From the NCBI GenBank assembly GCA_963719805.1, contig CAVRDF010000002.1, positions 186,001-250,000 on the forward strand: 64,000 nucleotides of DNA, written 5' to 3'. The notes beneath the pieces are model-generated. The model ran no database searches and was not told the origin of the DNA. It worked only from the letters and a program-made list of their open reading frames with translations. Within the stretch, counting starts at the first letter, position 1, and each line of letters begins with the position of its first letter. Below are positions 27,229 through 35,748 of the stretch, in pieces. Source of the stretch: JAMXLO01 sp963719805 (GTDB lineage: Bacteria > Pseudomonadota > Alphaproteobacteria > Acetobacterales > Acetobacteraceae). Made by a program: the position numbers and the translations under genes.

Positions 27229-28843
27229 TCAATACTGCAAGTGGGCCGGGACGGGCCGGCCCCCCGGCACCGCACCAAAGCTGGACGCGAGCGTCGGCGG
27301 GAGCGCCTGCTCGCTCGCGCGATATTCACGGATGGAGGTCCGCAGCATCTTGAGCAGGCCGGCCATCGACCAGCGAGTGGGGGAGGTCGTAGTCGTATGC
27401 GCCAAAAATGATGACGAAGCCGAACACCTTGAAAATGATCGGCGCGCCGATGAAGAGCGACAGCGAAAAGTAAGGGGTCCCCCGGCAAGCGCGGCAGATG
27501 AGCCACGCCTCCCGCGCACAGACGAGCAGGAAAACCATGAAGATGAAGAGGCCGATGTAGCCGACGTAGCGAATCGTGCTGACCGGGCCGCTATGGACAA
27601 TCCCGGCGATGAGAAAGCTTTCCTTGACCTGCTCAGGGTTGTCATTGGCCAGCGCGGTTTGGGCTTGCTGGAGTTGCATCGCGGTCTGGCCGAAGCCGTC
27701 TCCCAGCCACTTGTTTTCGATGTACCGGTCGGTCTTGAGCATCCGCTCCCACATGTCGACCCGCCACTGCGAGGAGAACTGGGCGTCGGCGATCACGCTG
27801 GTGTCCCATTTGCCCGGGAGGAAGGTCAGCGAGCGCTGGATGGAGGGCGGGAGATTGAAAACCGTCCCCTGCATCAGCAGGAGCAGGACGAGCCCGATGG
27901 AGCCGATCAACGACGAGCCGCCCGAGCTTGGCCGCGTCGCCCCGCAGATAGGTCGTGATGGCAAAGATCAATGCCAACTCAAAGATGGAGCCCCGATAGC
28001 CGGACAACAGTGATGCAGACACACGGCGAGGCAAAAGAGCAGAAACCGCACGATGCGCAAAGGGTTCAGGAGCGAGAGCGGCGGAAAGGCGGCGATCAAA
28101 CCCTGCGAGAGGGCGGTTCCGAAACCGACCAGGTAAAACTGGCGCCCTCCCTCCCCTCCCGTGCCATTGGTGCTCACGGCATCGCCGCCGGTGTCCTCGC
28201 CCGTCGACCCGCCGAGGAACTGTGCAATGAGAGGGCGCGGTGACCGGAAAATTCATCTGCACGATCGTCAGGGCGTTCGTGACGCAGGAAAGCGAGGCGA
28301 GCGCGACAAAGCAGCGCTGGGCGATCTGCACCGGCAGCGCCACCCGCGCCAGCGCCCAGTACGCCAGCGCGCCCGTGAAGGTGTCCAGATAGGGACGCCC
28401 GCCGACGCGCGCCGAACCGAGCGCGTCTCCCCCACGGGATTGCGAATATACACCGTCAGCAGATAGAGCAGCATGAGGCCGCCCCAGAAATCGATCGCGT
28501 CATACGTCGGCTTGCGGCGAATGATCTTGAAAGCGCGGAGCGCTAACACCCCTCCGAACACCGCAAAGACCGCCACATCGCGGATCGCCGGATGACCCTT
28601 GATCTCCATCAATTGGCCGACGAAAGGCAGCGAAAACGGGATGAGCAGCCAGATCTGCTCGCGCAAGGCGAGAAGCAGCGCCATGAAAACCGCGGTCAGC
28701 AGCATCGCCCCGATCCTTCCAAACTGGCCATGACCGGAGAGCGTCCCCACATAGTAAGCCGCCAGCATCCCCACCGCGACCGCGATAAAGGTGGTGAGAT
28801 ATTCCTGGGCGCGTTCCAGCTTCATGAGGGGCGATTGGATCAT
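27229..28843 (-). pseudogene. O-antigen ligase/polymerase-like membrane protein, several frameshifts
   Basis: A polytopic membrane protein of about 535 residues, spread over at least four frames. It begins MIQSPLMKLERAQEYLTTFI with closely spaced helices (AVAVGMLAAYYV, AMLLTAVFMALLLA, WLLIPFSLPFVG), includes a mid segment GRQFYLVGFGTALSQGLIAA, a large loop (LPGKWDTSVIADAQFSSQWR, RYIENKWLGDGFGQTA) and C-terminal helices (YVGYIGLFIFMVFLLVCARE; IIFKVFGFVIIFGAYDYDLP). The layout, with a big periplasmic loop containing a WLGxGFG motif, fits O-antigen ligase/Wzy-type proteins of exopolysaccharide synthesis. Breaks lie near 28,400, 28,200, 27,990, 27,930 and 27,350. Confidence 0.6.
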
Positions 28844-29003
28844 AGAGTGGCTCCGCGGTCGAAACAAGGGGCGAGCGGAGATAACGCGTCGTGAGCCCGC
28901 CTGCGGCCTCGGTCCTCTTTCCGGAACTGCCGGAGGTATTTGACTTGGCCGGTGGTTCCGTCAAAATCACGCTGCAAGCATTTGGCTCATGAAAGGAGGT
29001 GGA

Positions 29004-29723
29004 ATGCCTCACGGTCTCACCATCATGGCTTTCTCCATTCACTCGCTCTACAGGCAGATCTTCAAAATCTGGCGGCGCAAACGCTTCCACTTATTCCTCC
29101 GGCTCATCCAGCCCGCGTCCACCGATCTCCTGCTCGACATCGGCGGTTATCCGAGCTTCTGGACCGAGCATCCGCCGCAGCGGGTCAAGCGGATCGACAC
29201 CCTGAACATTTACGACGCGCCATGGAATCAGGCCGCCGCGCCCGACTTCGACATTCGAACGCTCGTGGGAGACGGCTGCGCGCTCCCGCTCGAAACCCAG
29301 AGTTACGACATTGCGTTTTCCAACAGCGTGATTGAGCACGTCGGTTCCTGGGAACGCCAGCAGCAGTTTGCCTGCGAAGTCCGCCGAGTTGCGAACGCCC
29401 TCTGGGTTCAGACGCCCGCCTACGAGTGCCCCATCGAGCCTCATTACCTCACCCCTTTTGTTCACTACCTCCCGCGCTCGCTGCAGAAGAAAATCCTTCG
29501 CTGGGGCACGGTCTACGGCTGGATCACCCGGCCCAGCCAGGAAGCGGTGAACGAGGCCGTGGACACGACCAGACTGCTCCGCAAGTCGGAGATGCAACAG
29601 CTCTTCCCCGATTGCGAAATTCTCACTGAGCGGATGCTCGGGTTCATCCCAAAGTCCTACGTCGCCCTCAGGAGGCGAACCGAACGGGCACAGCCGCACC
29701 AAGCCCGAGCGGATCAACGATGA
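29004..29723 (+). CDS. Class I SAM-dependent methyltransferase
   Basis: 239 residues from ATG 29004, chosen because AAAGGAGGT lies five bases upstream, one of the best ribosome-binding sites in the window. SAM-binding motif I is LLLDIGGYPSFW; the acidic end of strand 2 is RIDTLNIYD; motif post-I VGDGCALPLETQSYDIAFSN; then SVIEHVGSW as in Methyltransf_11 proteins. The C-terminal half contains PYL/PRSLQKKILRW and resembles methyltransferases of polysaccharide or glycan clusters. Next to the O-antigen-ligase-like gene (divergent), so a role in glycan decoration is plausible but inferred. Confidence 0.8.
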   Translation: MPHGLTIMAFSIHSLYRQIFKIWRRKRFHLFLRLIQPASTDLLLDIGGYPSFWTEHPPQRVKRIDTLNIYDAPWNQAAAPDFDIRTLVGDGCALPLETQSYDIAFSNSVIEHVGSWERQQQFACEVRRVANALWVQTPAYECPIEPHYLTPFVHYLPRSLQKKILRWGTVYGWITRPSQEAVNEAVDTTRLLRKSEMQQLFPDCEILTERMLGFIPKSYVALRRRTERAQPHQARADQR

Positions 29724-29735
29724 GCGCGACCTTGA

Positions 29736-31073
29736 TCGAACCCACGCGGGGACGCGCCTGAAAGATCGCCGTTCTTTGCGCCGAAAGCGAAGCGCGTCAT
29801 CTGGCTCTTCATGCGCGGTGGGGTGAGCCACCTGGAGAGCTTCGACCCGAAGCCGATGCTCACGCAGTACGCCGGCAAGTCGATCGCCGAGACACCGTAC
29901 AAGGACGTGCAGGACCCGGAGCGGCTGAAGAAGGTGCGCGTGGTCGTGGTGAATGACGCCAACGGCCAGCAGCGCACGACAATCCTGCCGCTGCAGATCG
30001 GCTCGAAACGCTACGGCCAGTGCGGGGTGGAGATCAGCGATTGGTTCCCCAATATCGGCGCGCGCGCGGACGACATCGCGTTCGTCCGCAGCATGTGGAC
30101 GACCGACGATAACCACGGCGCGCAGGTGCAGTTTCACAGCGGCCGGCACATGCTCGAGACGCAGGAGCCGACCCTCGGCGCGTGGGTCACGTACGGCCTC
30201 GCGTCGATGACCGACAACCTGCCGACCTTCGTCAACATGGGCCCGCGCTTCTTCGACACGCGCGACGGCCACTATCTCGGCCCGGCGTACGACGCGGTGA
30301 ATCTGCGCGTCGACCCGCGCAATCCGCTCGCCTTTGCCGCGCCGGAAGTGGCGATCACGCCGGCGGAGCAGGCGACCGAGTTCGCGCTCGTCAATCGGCT
30401 CAACCACCTCACCGCGACGCAGTATCCCGGCGACGAGGCGCTGCTCGCGCGCATCAAGAGTTACCAACTCGCGTATAAGATGCAGGCGGCCGTCCCCGAG
30501 ACGATGAACCTCGAAAGCGAGAGCGCCGAAACGAAGAAGCTTTACGGCCTGGACGACAAGATCACCGAGCCGTTCGCGCGGCAGTTGCTGGTCGCGCGGC
30601 GGCTCGCGGAGCGCGGCGTGCGCTTCATCCAGATCGAGCACGGCGACAGCGCGGCCGGCGCTTGGGACGCGCATTCCAAGCTGAAGGAGAACCACGCCAG
30701 GCTCTCCGCGCAGGTCGACAAACCGATCGCCGGCCTGCTCGCCGACCTCAAGCAGCGCGGCCTGCTCGACGACACGATCGTCCTCTTCGCCACCGAGTTC
30801 GGCCGCACCCCCGGCTCGCAAGGCGACGGCGGCCGCGATCACCATCCGTACGGCTTCAGCGTCTGGATGGCCGGCGGCGGCATCAAGGGCGGCACGATCC
30901 ACGGCGCGACCGATGACATCGGCTTCCACGCGGTGGAAAATCCGCACTACGTCACCGACATCCACGCCACCATCCTCCACCAACTCGGCCTCGACTCACG
31001 GCGGCTGGAGATCCCCGGCCGCAAGCGCCTGGAGCGCGACCACGGGGCGGTGATCAAGGAGATCCTGGCGTGA
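29736..31073 (+). pseudogene. DUF1501 protein lacking its N-terminus
   Basis: The open frame begins just after an in-frame stop at 29,733-29,735 and has no ATG, GTG or TTG until ATG 29,811. Yet family homology is already present before that ATG (FFAPKAKRVIWLFMRGGVSH). So the signal peptide and first 30-40 residues are missing. The rest is intact: LESFDPKPML, AFVRSMWTTDDNHGAQVQF, TEFGRTPGSQGDGGRDHHPYG and the C-terminal HATILHQLGLD. DUF1501 proteins (sulfatase/alkaline-phosphatase-like fold) are exported, abundant in Planctomycetes and Verrucomicrobia and normally follow a DUF1549/PSD cytochrome gene, which is absent here. A deletion or assembly join near 29,736 is likely. Confidence 0.8.
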
Positions 31074-31130
31074 TTCGACAGTCATCACTGGAGTCTTGAA
31101 GAGACAGAAAATCCGACTGACAATAGGAGA

Positions 31131-31337
31131 ATGACGACGTTTGCCGAAGTAGTGGAGGCCGCTGGGGAGTTATCGCTGGAGGAGCAAGAGGATCTTTTGG
31201 AGACACTGCGCCGCCGGCTTTCGGCGGCCCGCCGGGAAGAGATTCTGCGCGCCATCGAGGAGGGACGGGCGGAGTTCGCCGCCGGCAAATTAAAACCGGA
31301 GAGCCCGGCTGAAATCATGAAGCGTATCTGTTCGTGA
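31131..31337 (+). CDS. Antitoxin of a type II toxin-antitoxin pair
   Basis: 68 residues: MTTFAEVVEAAGELSLEEQE then DLLETLRRRLSAARREEILRA and an acidic C-terminal tail. This matches small antitoxins that pair with RelE/ParE-like toxins (SLEEQEELLELLRRR pattern). The stop overlaps the toxin start by four bases (GTGA), so they are co-translated. Antitoxin would neutralise the toxin and probably autoregulate the promoter region between 31,080 and 31,130. Confidence 0.78.
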   Translation: MTTFAEVVEAAGELSLEEQEDLLETLRRRLSAARREEILRAIEEGRAEFAAGKLKPESPAEIMKRICS

Positions 31338-31615
31338 AGCGCCAACTGCTTTCGTCGAGCGCGTTTGATCGCCTGGCTGGCAAGTTGCGCCGTTCCCATC
31401 CCGCGCAGGCCGAAGGGTTGTTCAGCATTCTCGAATTGCTGGCCGAGGATGCTTTCCACCCCTCGTTGCGGACGCACAAACTGAAAGGACGACGCGAAGG
31501 CTGCTGGGCATGCTCCGCAGGCTATGATTTGCGGATCGTTTTCGACTTCGTCGAGCACGAGGGGAGCCAAGCCATTCTCCTGTTTGCCATCGGAACGCAT
31601 GATGAAGTCTATTAA
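31334..31615 (+). CDS. RelE/ParE-superfamily toxin
   Basis: 93 residues from GTG 31334, overlapping the antitoxin stop. The first block VKRQLLSSSAFDRLAGKLRR, middle FHPSLRTHKLKGRREGCWAC and end YDLRIVFDFVEHEGSQAILL with GTHDEVY fit the YafQ/RelE-like or ParE-like mRNase/gyrase-toxin fold. The (L)RxHKLKG..G.WA...GYDLRIVF pattern is typical of the YafQ/HigB side. It is full length and probably functional. Exact target (ribosome-bound mRNA or gyrase) cannot be told from sequence. Confidence 0.8.
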   Translation: MKRQLLSSSAFDRLAGKLRRSHPAQAEGLFSILELLAEDAFHPSLRTHKLKGRREGCWACSAGYDLRIVFDFVEHEGSQAILLFAIGTHDEVY

Positions 31616-31684
31616 TCAGGCGGAGCCAGATCCAGACACCCCACGCTTGCAAAACCGACGGTCCCGCTTACGCTTGCCGCCCCC

Positions 31685-32995
31685 ATGAATACTCCCGAAC
31701 CCGCCAGTACGCGTCGTGATTTCCTCAAGCAAACTTCCGCGGCGATGGCCGGCGCGGCCGTCGTCGGCTTCCCCGCGGTGGTACGCGGGGCGGGGCCGAC
31801 GGGCAAGCTGAAGATCGGATTCATCGGCTGCGGCGGGCGCGGCTCGGGCGCGGCGAATCAGGCGCTGACGGCGGAGAGCGACGTCCTGCTGTGGGCGATG
31901 GGCGACGCCTTCCAGGACAAGATCGATGCGAGCCTCGCCGGCCTGACGGCAATGCACGGGAACAAGGTGGACGTGCCGAAGGACCGGCAGTTTGTCGGAC
32001 TCGACGCCTATCAAAAGGTGATCGACAGCGGTGTGGACGTGGTGCTGCTGACGACCCCGCCGGCGTTTCGCCCCATCCATTTCAAGGCGGCGGTCGCGGC
32101 GGGCAAACACTGCTTTTTGGAGAAGCCGATGGCGACCGATGCGCCGGGCGTGCGCTCCGTGATGGAGACGGTCGCGGAGTCGAAGAAGAAGAACCTCGGC
32201 GTGGTCGCGGGGTTCTGCTGGCGCTATCACCCCGGCATGCGCGAGACCTTTGCGCGGCTCAAGGATGGGGCAATCGGCCAGATCCTCGCGAACTACAACA
32301 CTTACAATGGCGGCGCGGTGGACCGGTACCCGAAGTTCAATCGCGAAAACACGCCGCGCGACCTCGAGTGGCAGTTGCGCCGCTGGTATTATTTCACCTG
32401 GCTGAGCGGCGATAGCATCGTCGAGCAAGGGTGCCATAGCATCGATAAGATGGCGTGGCTGATGGGCGACAAGCCGCCGGTCAAGTGCATCGGGCACGGC
32501 GGGCGGCAGGTGCGCTCCGGCATCGACTACGGCAATATTTTCGATCATTTCTCGATCGTGTACGACTACGAGGGCGGCGCGCGCGGCTTTCACGCGAGCC
32601 GGCAGATCAATCGCACCGCCGCGTCGAACATCGACACGATGTATGGGTCCGAAGGGATTTGCGACATTAACGGCACCCTGAAGCAGTGGGTGATCAAAGA
32701 CCTGAAGGGAAACGTGAAATGGCGTTACGCGGCTGGCAACGACGATATGTACCAGATCGAGCATAACGAGTTTTTTGCGTCGCTTCGCGAAGGGAAGCCG
32801 ATCAACGACGGCGACCGCATGGCGTCGAGCACGCTGCTCGCGATCATGGGCCGGATGTCCGCGTACACGGGCCAGGAGATTAGCTGGGACATGGCGCTCA
32901 ATTCCAAGGAGAAGCTGGTACCCGAGACGTTTGACTGGGACATGAAACTCCCCGTGCCCCCAGTCGCGCTGCCGGGGATTACCCAGTTTAGCTAA
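31685..32995 (+). CDS. TAT-exported Gfo/Idh/MocA-family oxidoreductase
   Basis: 436 residues. Twin-arginine signal (STRRDFLKQTSAAMAGAAVV) followed by the Rossmann fold: KIGFIGCGGRGSGAANQAL binds NAD(P). The EKP motif (HCFLEKPMATDAPG) and C-terminal alpha/beta domain with GDSIVEQGCHSIDKMAWLMG match the Gfo/Idh/MocA family. Such exported sugar oxidoreductases are greatly expanded in Planctomycetes and Verrucomicrobia and are thought to act on unusual sugars in the periplasm. Intact. Natural substrate not evident. Confidence 0.92.
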   Translation: MNTPEPASTRRDFLKQTSAAMAGAAVVGFPAVVRGAGPTGKLKIGFIGCGGRGSGAANQALTAESDVLLWAMGDAFQDKIDASLAGLTAMHGNKVDVPKDRQFVGLDAYQKVIDSGVDVVLLTTPPAFRPIHFKAAVAAGKHCFLEKPMATDAPGVRSVMETVAESKKKNLGVVAGFCWRYHPGMRETFARLKDGAIGQILANYNTYNGGAVDRYPKFNRENTPRDLEWQLRRWYYFTWLSGDSIVEQGCHSIDKMAWLMGDKPPVKCIGHGGRQVRSGIDYGNIFDHFSIVYDYEGGARGFHASRQINRTAASNIDTMYGSEGICDINGTLKQWVIKDLKGNVKWRYAAGNDDMYQIEHNEFFASLREGKPINDGDRMASSTLLAIMGRMSAYTGQEISWDMALNSKEKLVPETFDWDMKLPVPPVALPGITQFS

Positions 32996-33006
32996 CGAGC
33001 GCAGCC

Positions 33007-33333
33007 GTGCACGCCGACGCTTCACTCTCCGCGCGGCCCAAACGCCGGCTCGCGATCACCGGCATCGTCATCGGCTCGCTGCTCACGCTGTCGCCGCTCG
33101 TTGGCGTCATCGGAGCGGCCGTGGGGATGGTCGGCGCGTTCGATGTGCTCGGTCGCTCCGGCATCGCCGATCCGCGGGCACTCTCGACGCAAATCAGCCA
33201 GGTTCTGTCTGCGACCGCCACCGGTTTATTCCTCTTCCCGGTCGGCCTTGTGGTGCTCACCGTCTCGATCGTATTCTACACGCGCCGCAGACCGCCGGCT
33301 CCACCGCCGCTTCCCCTGCCCGATGGCCGGTGA
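33007..33333 (+). CDS. Two-helix membrane protein, unknown function
   Basis: 108 residues from a GTG. Basic N-terminus, two hydrophobic helices (LAITGIVIGSLLTLSPLVGV-IGAAVGMVGAF and TATGLFLFPVGLVVLTVSIVF) joined by a polar loop, and a proline-rich cytoplasmic tail (RRRPPAPPPLPLPDGR). No domain is recognised. It overlaps the next gene by 11 bases, and starts 12 bases after the oxidoreductase stop, so it probably belongs to the same transcript. Confidence 0.55.
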   Translation: MHADASLSARPKRRLAITGIVIGSLLTLSPLVGVIGAAVGMVGAFDVLGRSGIADPRALSTQISQVLSATATGLFLFPVGLVVLTVSIVFYTRRRPPAPPPLPLPDGR

Positions 33334-33577
33334 ACATATCCCGGAAGAACTCGCCGGCTTGCTCGCGGCGGTGGGCGAAGCTCCGGGTCTGCGGGCCTGG
33401 TTCCTCACGCTGCACGATCTCACCCCGGCCGTGCGCAGCCTGGCGCTCAGCAGGATGACGATGGAGATGCGCGCGGAGTCCGCGGACCGCGCGCTGATCG
33501 CGGCCGTCGTCGCGCTCGAGAAGCCCGCGATTTACGAAGCCGCGTACCAAACCGTGCGCCAGCTTTACGGCTCGTAA
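33323..33577 (+). CDS. Small helical protein, unknown function
   Basis: 84 residues from ATG 33323, inside the end of the previous gene. All-helical prediction (EELAGLLAAVGEAPGLRAWF, AVRSLALSRMTMEMRAESAD, LIAAVVALEKPAIYEAAYQT). No cysteine or catalytic pattern and no family known to me. Position and overlap argue that it is real and co-translated with the two-helix membrane protein. Confidence 0.5.
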   Translation: MAGEHIPEELAGLLAAVGEAPGLRAWFLTLHDLTPAVRSLALSRMTMEMRAESADRALIAAVVALEKPAIYEAAYQTVRQLYGS

Positions 33578-33606
33578 AACCCGGCGCGCACGCGTCTACT
33601 GAAGCC

Positions 33607-34176
33607 ATGATCTCGGGTCCCACCGGTGAGATCGTCCTGGCCAACGGCGTCATCTTCACGCCGCACTGCGGCTTATTGCAGGAGCACCTCGTCGATGTGC
33701 GCGCGCACCGCGAGCTCTCCATTCCCGGCTGGACGCTCCATCTGCTCGGCGAGCACGAATCGGATCACGGGCTCTTTGAACTGCAAGCCGTCTCCGATCC
33801 CGCCTGCCGCATCCAGACCGTCCTCCTTTCGCACCTGCATCCATTCTATGGCGAGGAGACGGAGACGGACGAGGACGACGAGCGGCACGCGTATCACGAG
33901 GGGGTGATCGAGAGCGATCTCGGCGGATTGCGGGAGTTCCACTGGGGCGAGGTTTTCTGCCGCGTTGATGACGACACGAATAAAGATTGGCTGGTCGTGG
34001 TCTACAAATCCGGGCCCAAGGTGCCGCTGCGCCCGCCGATTCTGCCGCGCCATTTGCGCGCCCATGCGCCGCTGCCGGAGCCGACCTCGCCGGACCTCGC
34101 GGACGATCCTTTTTCGTTCCCAATCCCCGCCGGCACTCCTAGCGTCCCCCCCGTGTTTCCTCCCTCCGCTCCATGA
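33607..34176 (+). CDS. Hypothetical protein, 189 aa
   Basis: MISGPTGEIVLANGVIFTPH, then LVDVRAHRELSIPGWTLHLL and an acidic segment (EETETDEDDERHAYHEGV), ending in a Pro-rich tail. The middle is beta-rich and looks like a single globular domain. I do not recognise it. The stop overlaps the GMC oxidoreductase ATG (ATGA at 34,173-34,176), so the two genes are translationally coupled and may work together. Confidence 0.55.
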   Translation: MISGPTGEIVLANGVIFTPHCGLLQEHLVDVRAHRELSIPGWTLHLLGEHESDHGLFELQAVSDPACRIQTVLLSHLHPFYGEETETDEDDERHAYHEGVIESDLGGLREFHWGEVFCRVDDDTNKDWLVVVYKSGPKVPLRPPILPRHLRAHAPLPEPTSPDLADDPFSFPIPAGTPSVPPVFPPSAP

Positions 34177-35741
34177 AGATCGTCGTCGGCTCCGGGCCGT
34201 CCGGGATTTCATGCGCCCAAGCGTTGCTCGATCATGGCGAAGCAGTCTGCATGGTCGATGCGGGCGTGACGCTGGAGCCGGAGCGACAGGCCGTCATCAA
34301 GCGCATGGGCGGACAGACGCCTGCGGAGTGGAGCGCAGCGGATCTCGGCCACGTGAAGGAAGGGATGCAAGCCTCGGCCGGCGGTCTCCTGCTGAAGCGG
34401 ATCTTCGGTTCCGACTTCGCGTACCGCGGACCGGCCGAGCACATCGCCACCCAGACCGGCAAAATCGCGCTCATGCCGACGCTCGCGCAGGGCGGGCTGA
34501 GCAACGTCTGGGGCGCCGCGCTCCTGCCGTACACCGCGCGCGATTTGCGCGGCTGGCCGATCACCGTCGAGGACCTCGCGCCGCACTACGAGGCCGCGCT
34601 GAAGCTGACACCGCTCGCCGGCCAGCACGATCGGCTGGAGGAGTGCTTTCCGCTCTACGGCGAGCCGAAGACGCTGCCGATGAGCCGGCAGGCGCGCGTG
34701 CTCTGGAGCCGGCTGGAAAAGCATGCCGCGCGGCTCGATCGGCGCGGCGTGCAATACGGCGCGGCGCGCCTCGCGGTGCAGGCGGCGGGGCGCGGCGAGC
34801 CGGGTTGCGTGACCTGCGGGCTTTGCATGTACGGCTGCCCGTACGACTTCATCTACAGCAGCGCGCACACGTTGCGCCGCATGCGGGAGCGCCCCGGTTT
34901 CACCTACGTTCCGGGCATCATCGTCGAGCGCGTCGAGGAGACCGGCGGCGAGGTGCGGGTGGACGGTTACCGCATGCAGAGCGGCGAACCGTGGAGCATG
35001 AAAGCGGATCGCGTCTTCCTCGGAAGCGGCGTCGTCCCTTCCACCAAAATCGTCCTCCATTCCCGCGCCGCGTACGGCCGGCCGCTCCACATTCTCGACA
35101 GCCAGTATTACCTCTTCCCGCTGCTGCAATCCGAGCGCACGCCGCGCGTGCGCGAGGAGGCGCTCTACACGCTGAGCCAGATTTTTCTGGAGCTGATCGA
35201 CCCCGCAATCAGCACGCACGTCGTCCACCTGCAGCTCTACTCGTACAACGATCTCATCGGCCAGGCGCTCCGCCAATCGCTCGGCCCGCTCGGCTTCGAA
35301 TGGCTGGTGCGCGAGCTGGAAAACCGGCTCCTCGTCGCGCAAGGCTACCTGCATTCCGACCACTCCGCGCGCCTCCGCGTGGAGCTGAAGCCCGGCACGC
35401 GCGCCGCCGAGTTGCTGATCCAGGCAGAGCCAAATGCGCGCACCGCCGCGCTGGTCCGCAAGGTCGTGCGCAAGCTCGCCGGCCTCGCGCCGACCCTCGG
35501 TGCGCTGCCGCTGGAGCCGATGCTGAAAATCACCGCGCCCGGCCGCGGCTTCCACTGCGGCGGCTCCTTGCCCATGCGCGAAAAGCCCGGTGAATTCGAG
35601 ACCGATCGCCTCGGCCGGCCCGGCGGCTGGGAGCGCATCCACGTCATCGATTCGAGCATCTTCCCGAGCATCCCGGCGACGACGATCACGATGAGCGTGA
35701 TGGCGAACGCGCACCGGATTGCGACGGCGGTCTGCCAGTGA
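34173..35741 (+). CDS. GMC-family oxidoreductase with an internal cysteine cluster
   Basis: 522 residues, FAD-dependent. The dinucleotide-binding fold is MKIVVGSGPSGISCAQALLD; a second block QGGLSNVWGAALLPYT and the C-terminal PGRGFHCGGSLPM and SSIFPSIPATTITMSVMANA carry the GMC C-terminal His/Asn region. Between residues about 208 and 225 is CVTCGLCMYGCPYDFIYSS, four cysteines in a CxxCxxCxxxC ferredoxin-like spacing, unusual in GMC enzymes and likely to hold an iron-sulfur cluster. Such cysteine-bearing GMC-like proteins occur in polysaccharide or natural-product clusters. Substrate unknown. Coupled to the preceding small gene. Confidence 0.8.
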   Translation: MKIVVGSGPSGISCAQALLDHGEAVCMVDAGVTLEPERQAVIKRMGGQTPAEWSAADLGHVKEGMQASAGGLLLKRIFGSDFAYRGPAEHIATQTGKIALMPTLAQGGLSNVWGAALLPYTARDLRGWPITVEDLAPHYEAALKLTPLAGQHDRLEECFPLYGEPKTLPMSRQARVLWSRLEKHAARLDRRGVQYGAARLAVQAAGRGEPGCVTCGLCMYGCPYDFIYSSAHTLRRMRERPGFTYVPGIIVERVEETGGEVRVDGYRMQSGEPWSMKADRVFLGSGVVPSTKIVLHSRAAYGRPLHILDSQYYLFPLLQSERTPRVREEALYTLSQIFLELIDPAISTHVVHLQLYSYNDLIGQALRQSLGPLGFEWLVRELENRLLVAQGYLHSDHSARLRVELKPGTRAAELLIQAEPNARTAALVRKVVRKLAGLAPTLGALPLEPMLKITAPGRGFHCGGSLPMREKPGEFETDRLGRPGGWERIHVIDSSIFPSIPATTITMSVMANAHRIATAVCQ

Positions 35742-35748
35742 AAACCCG

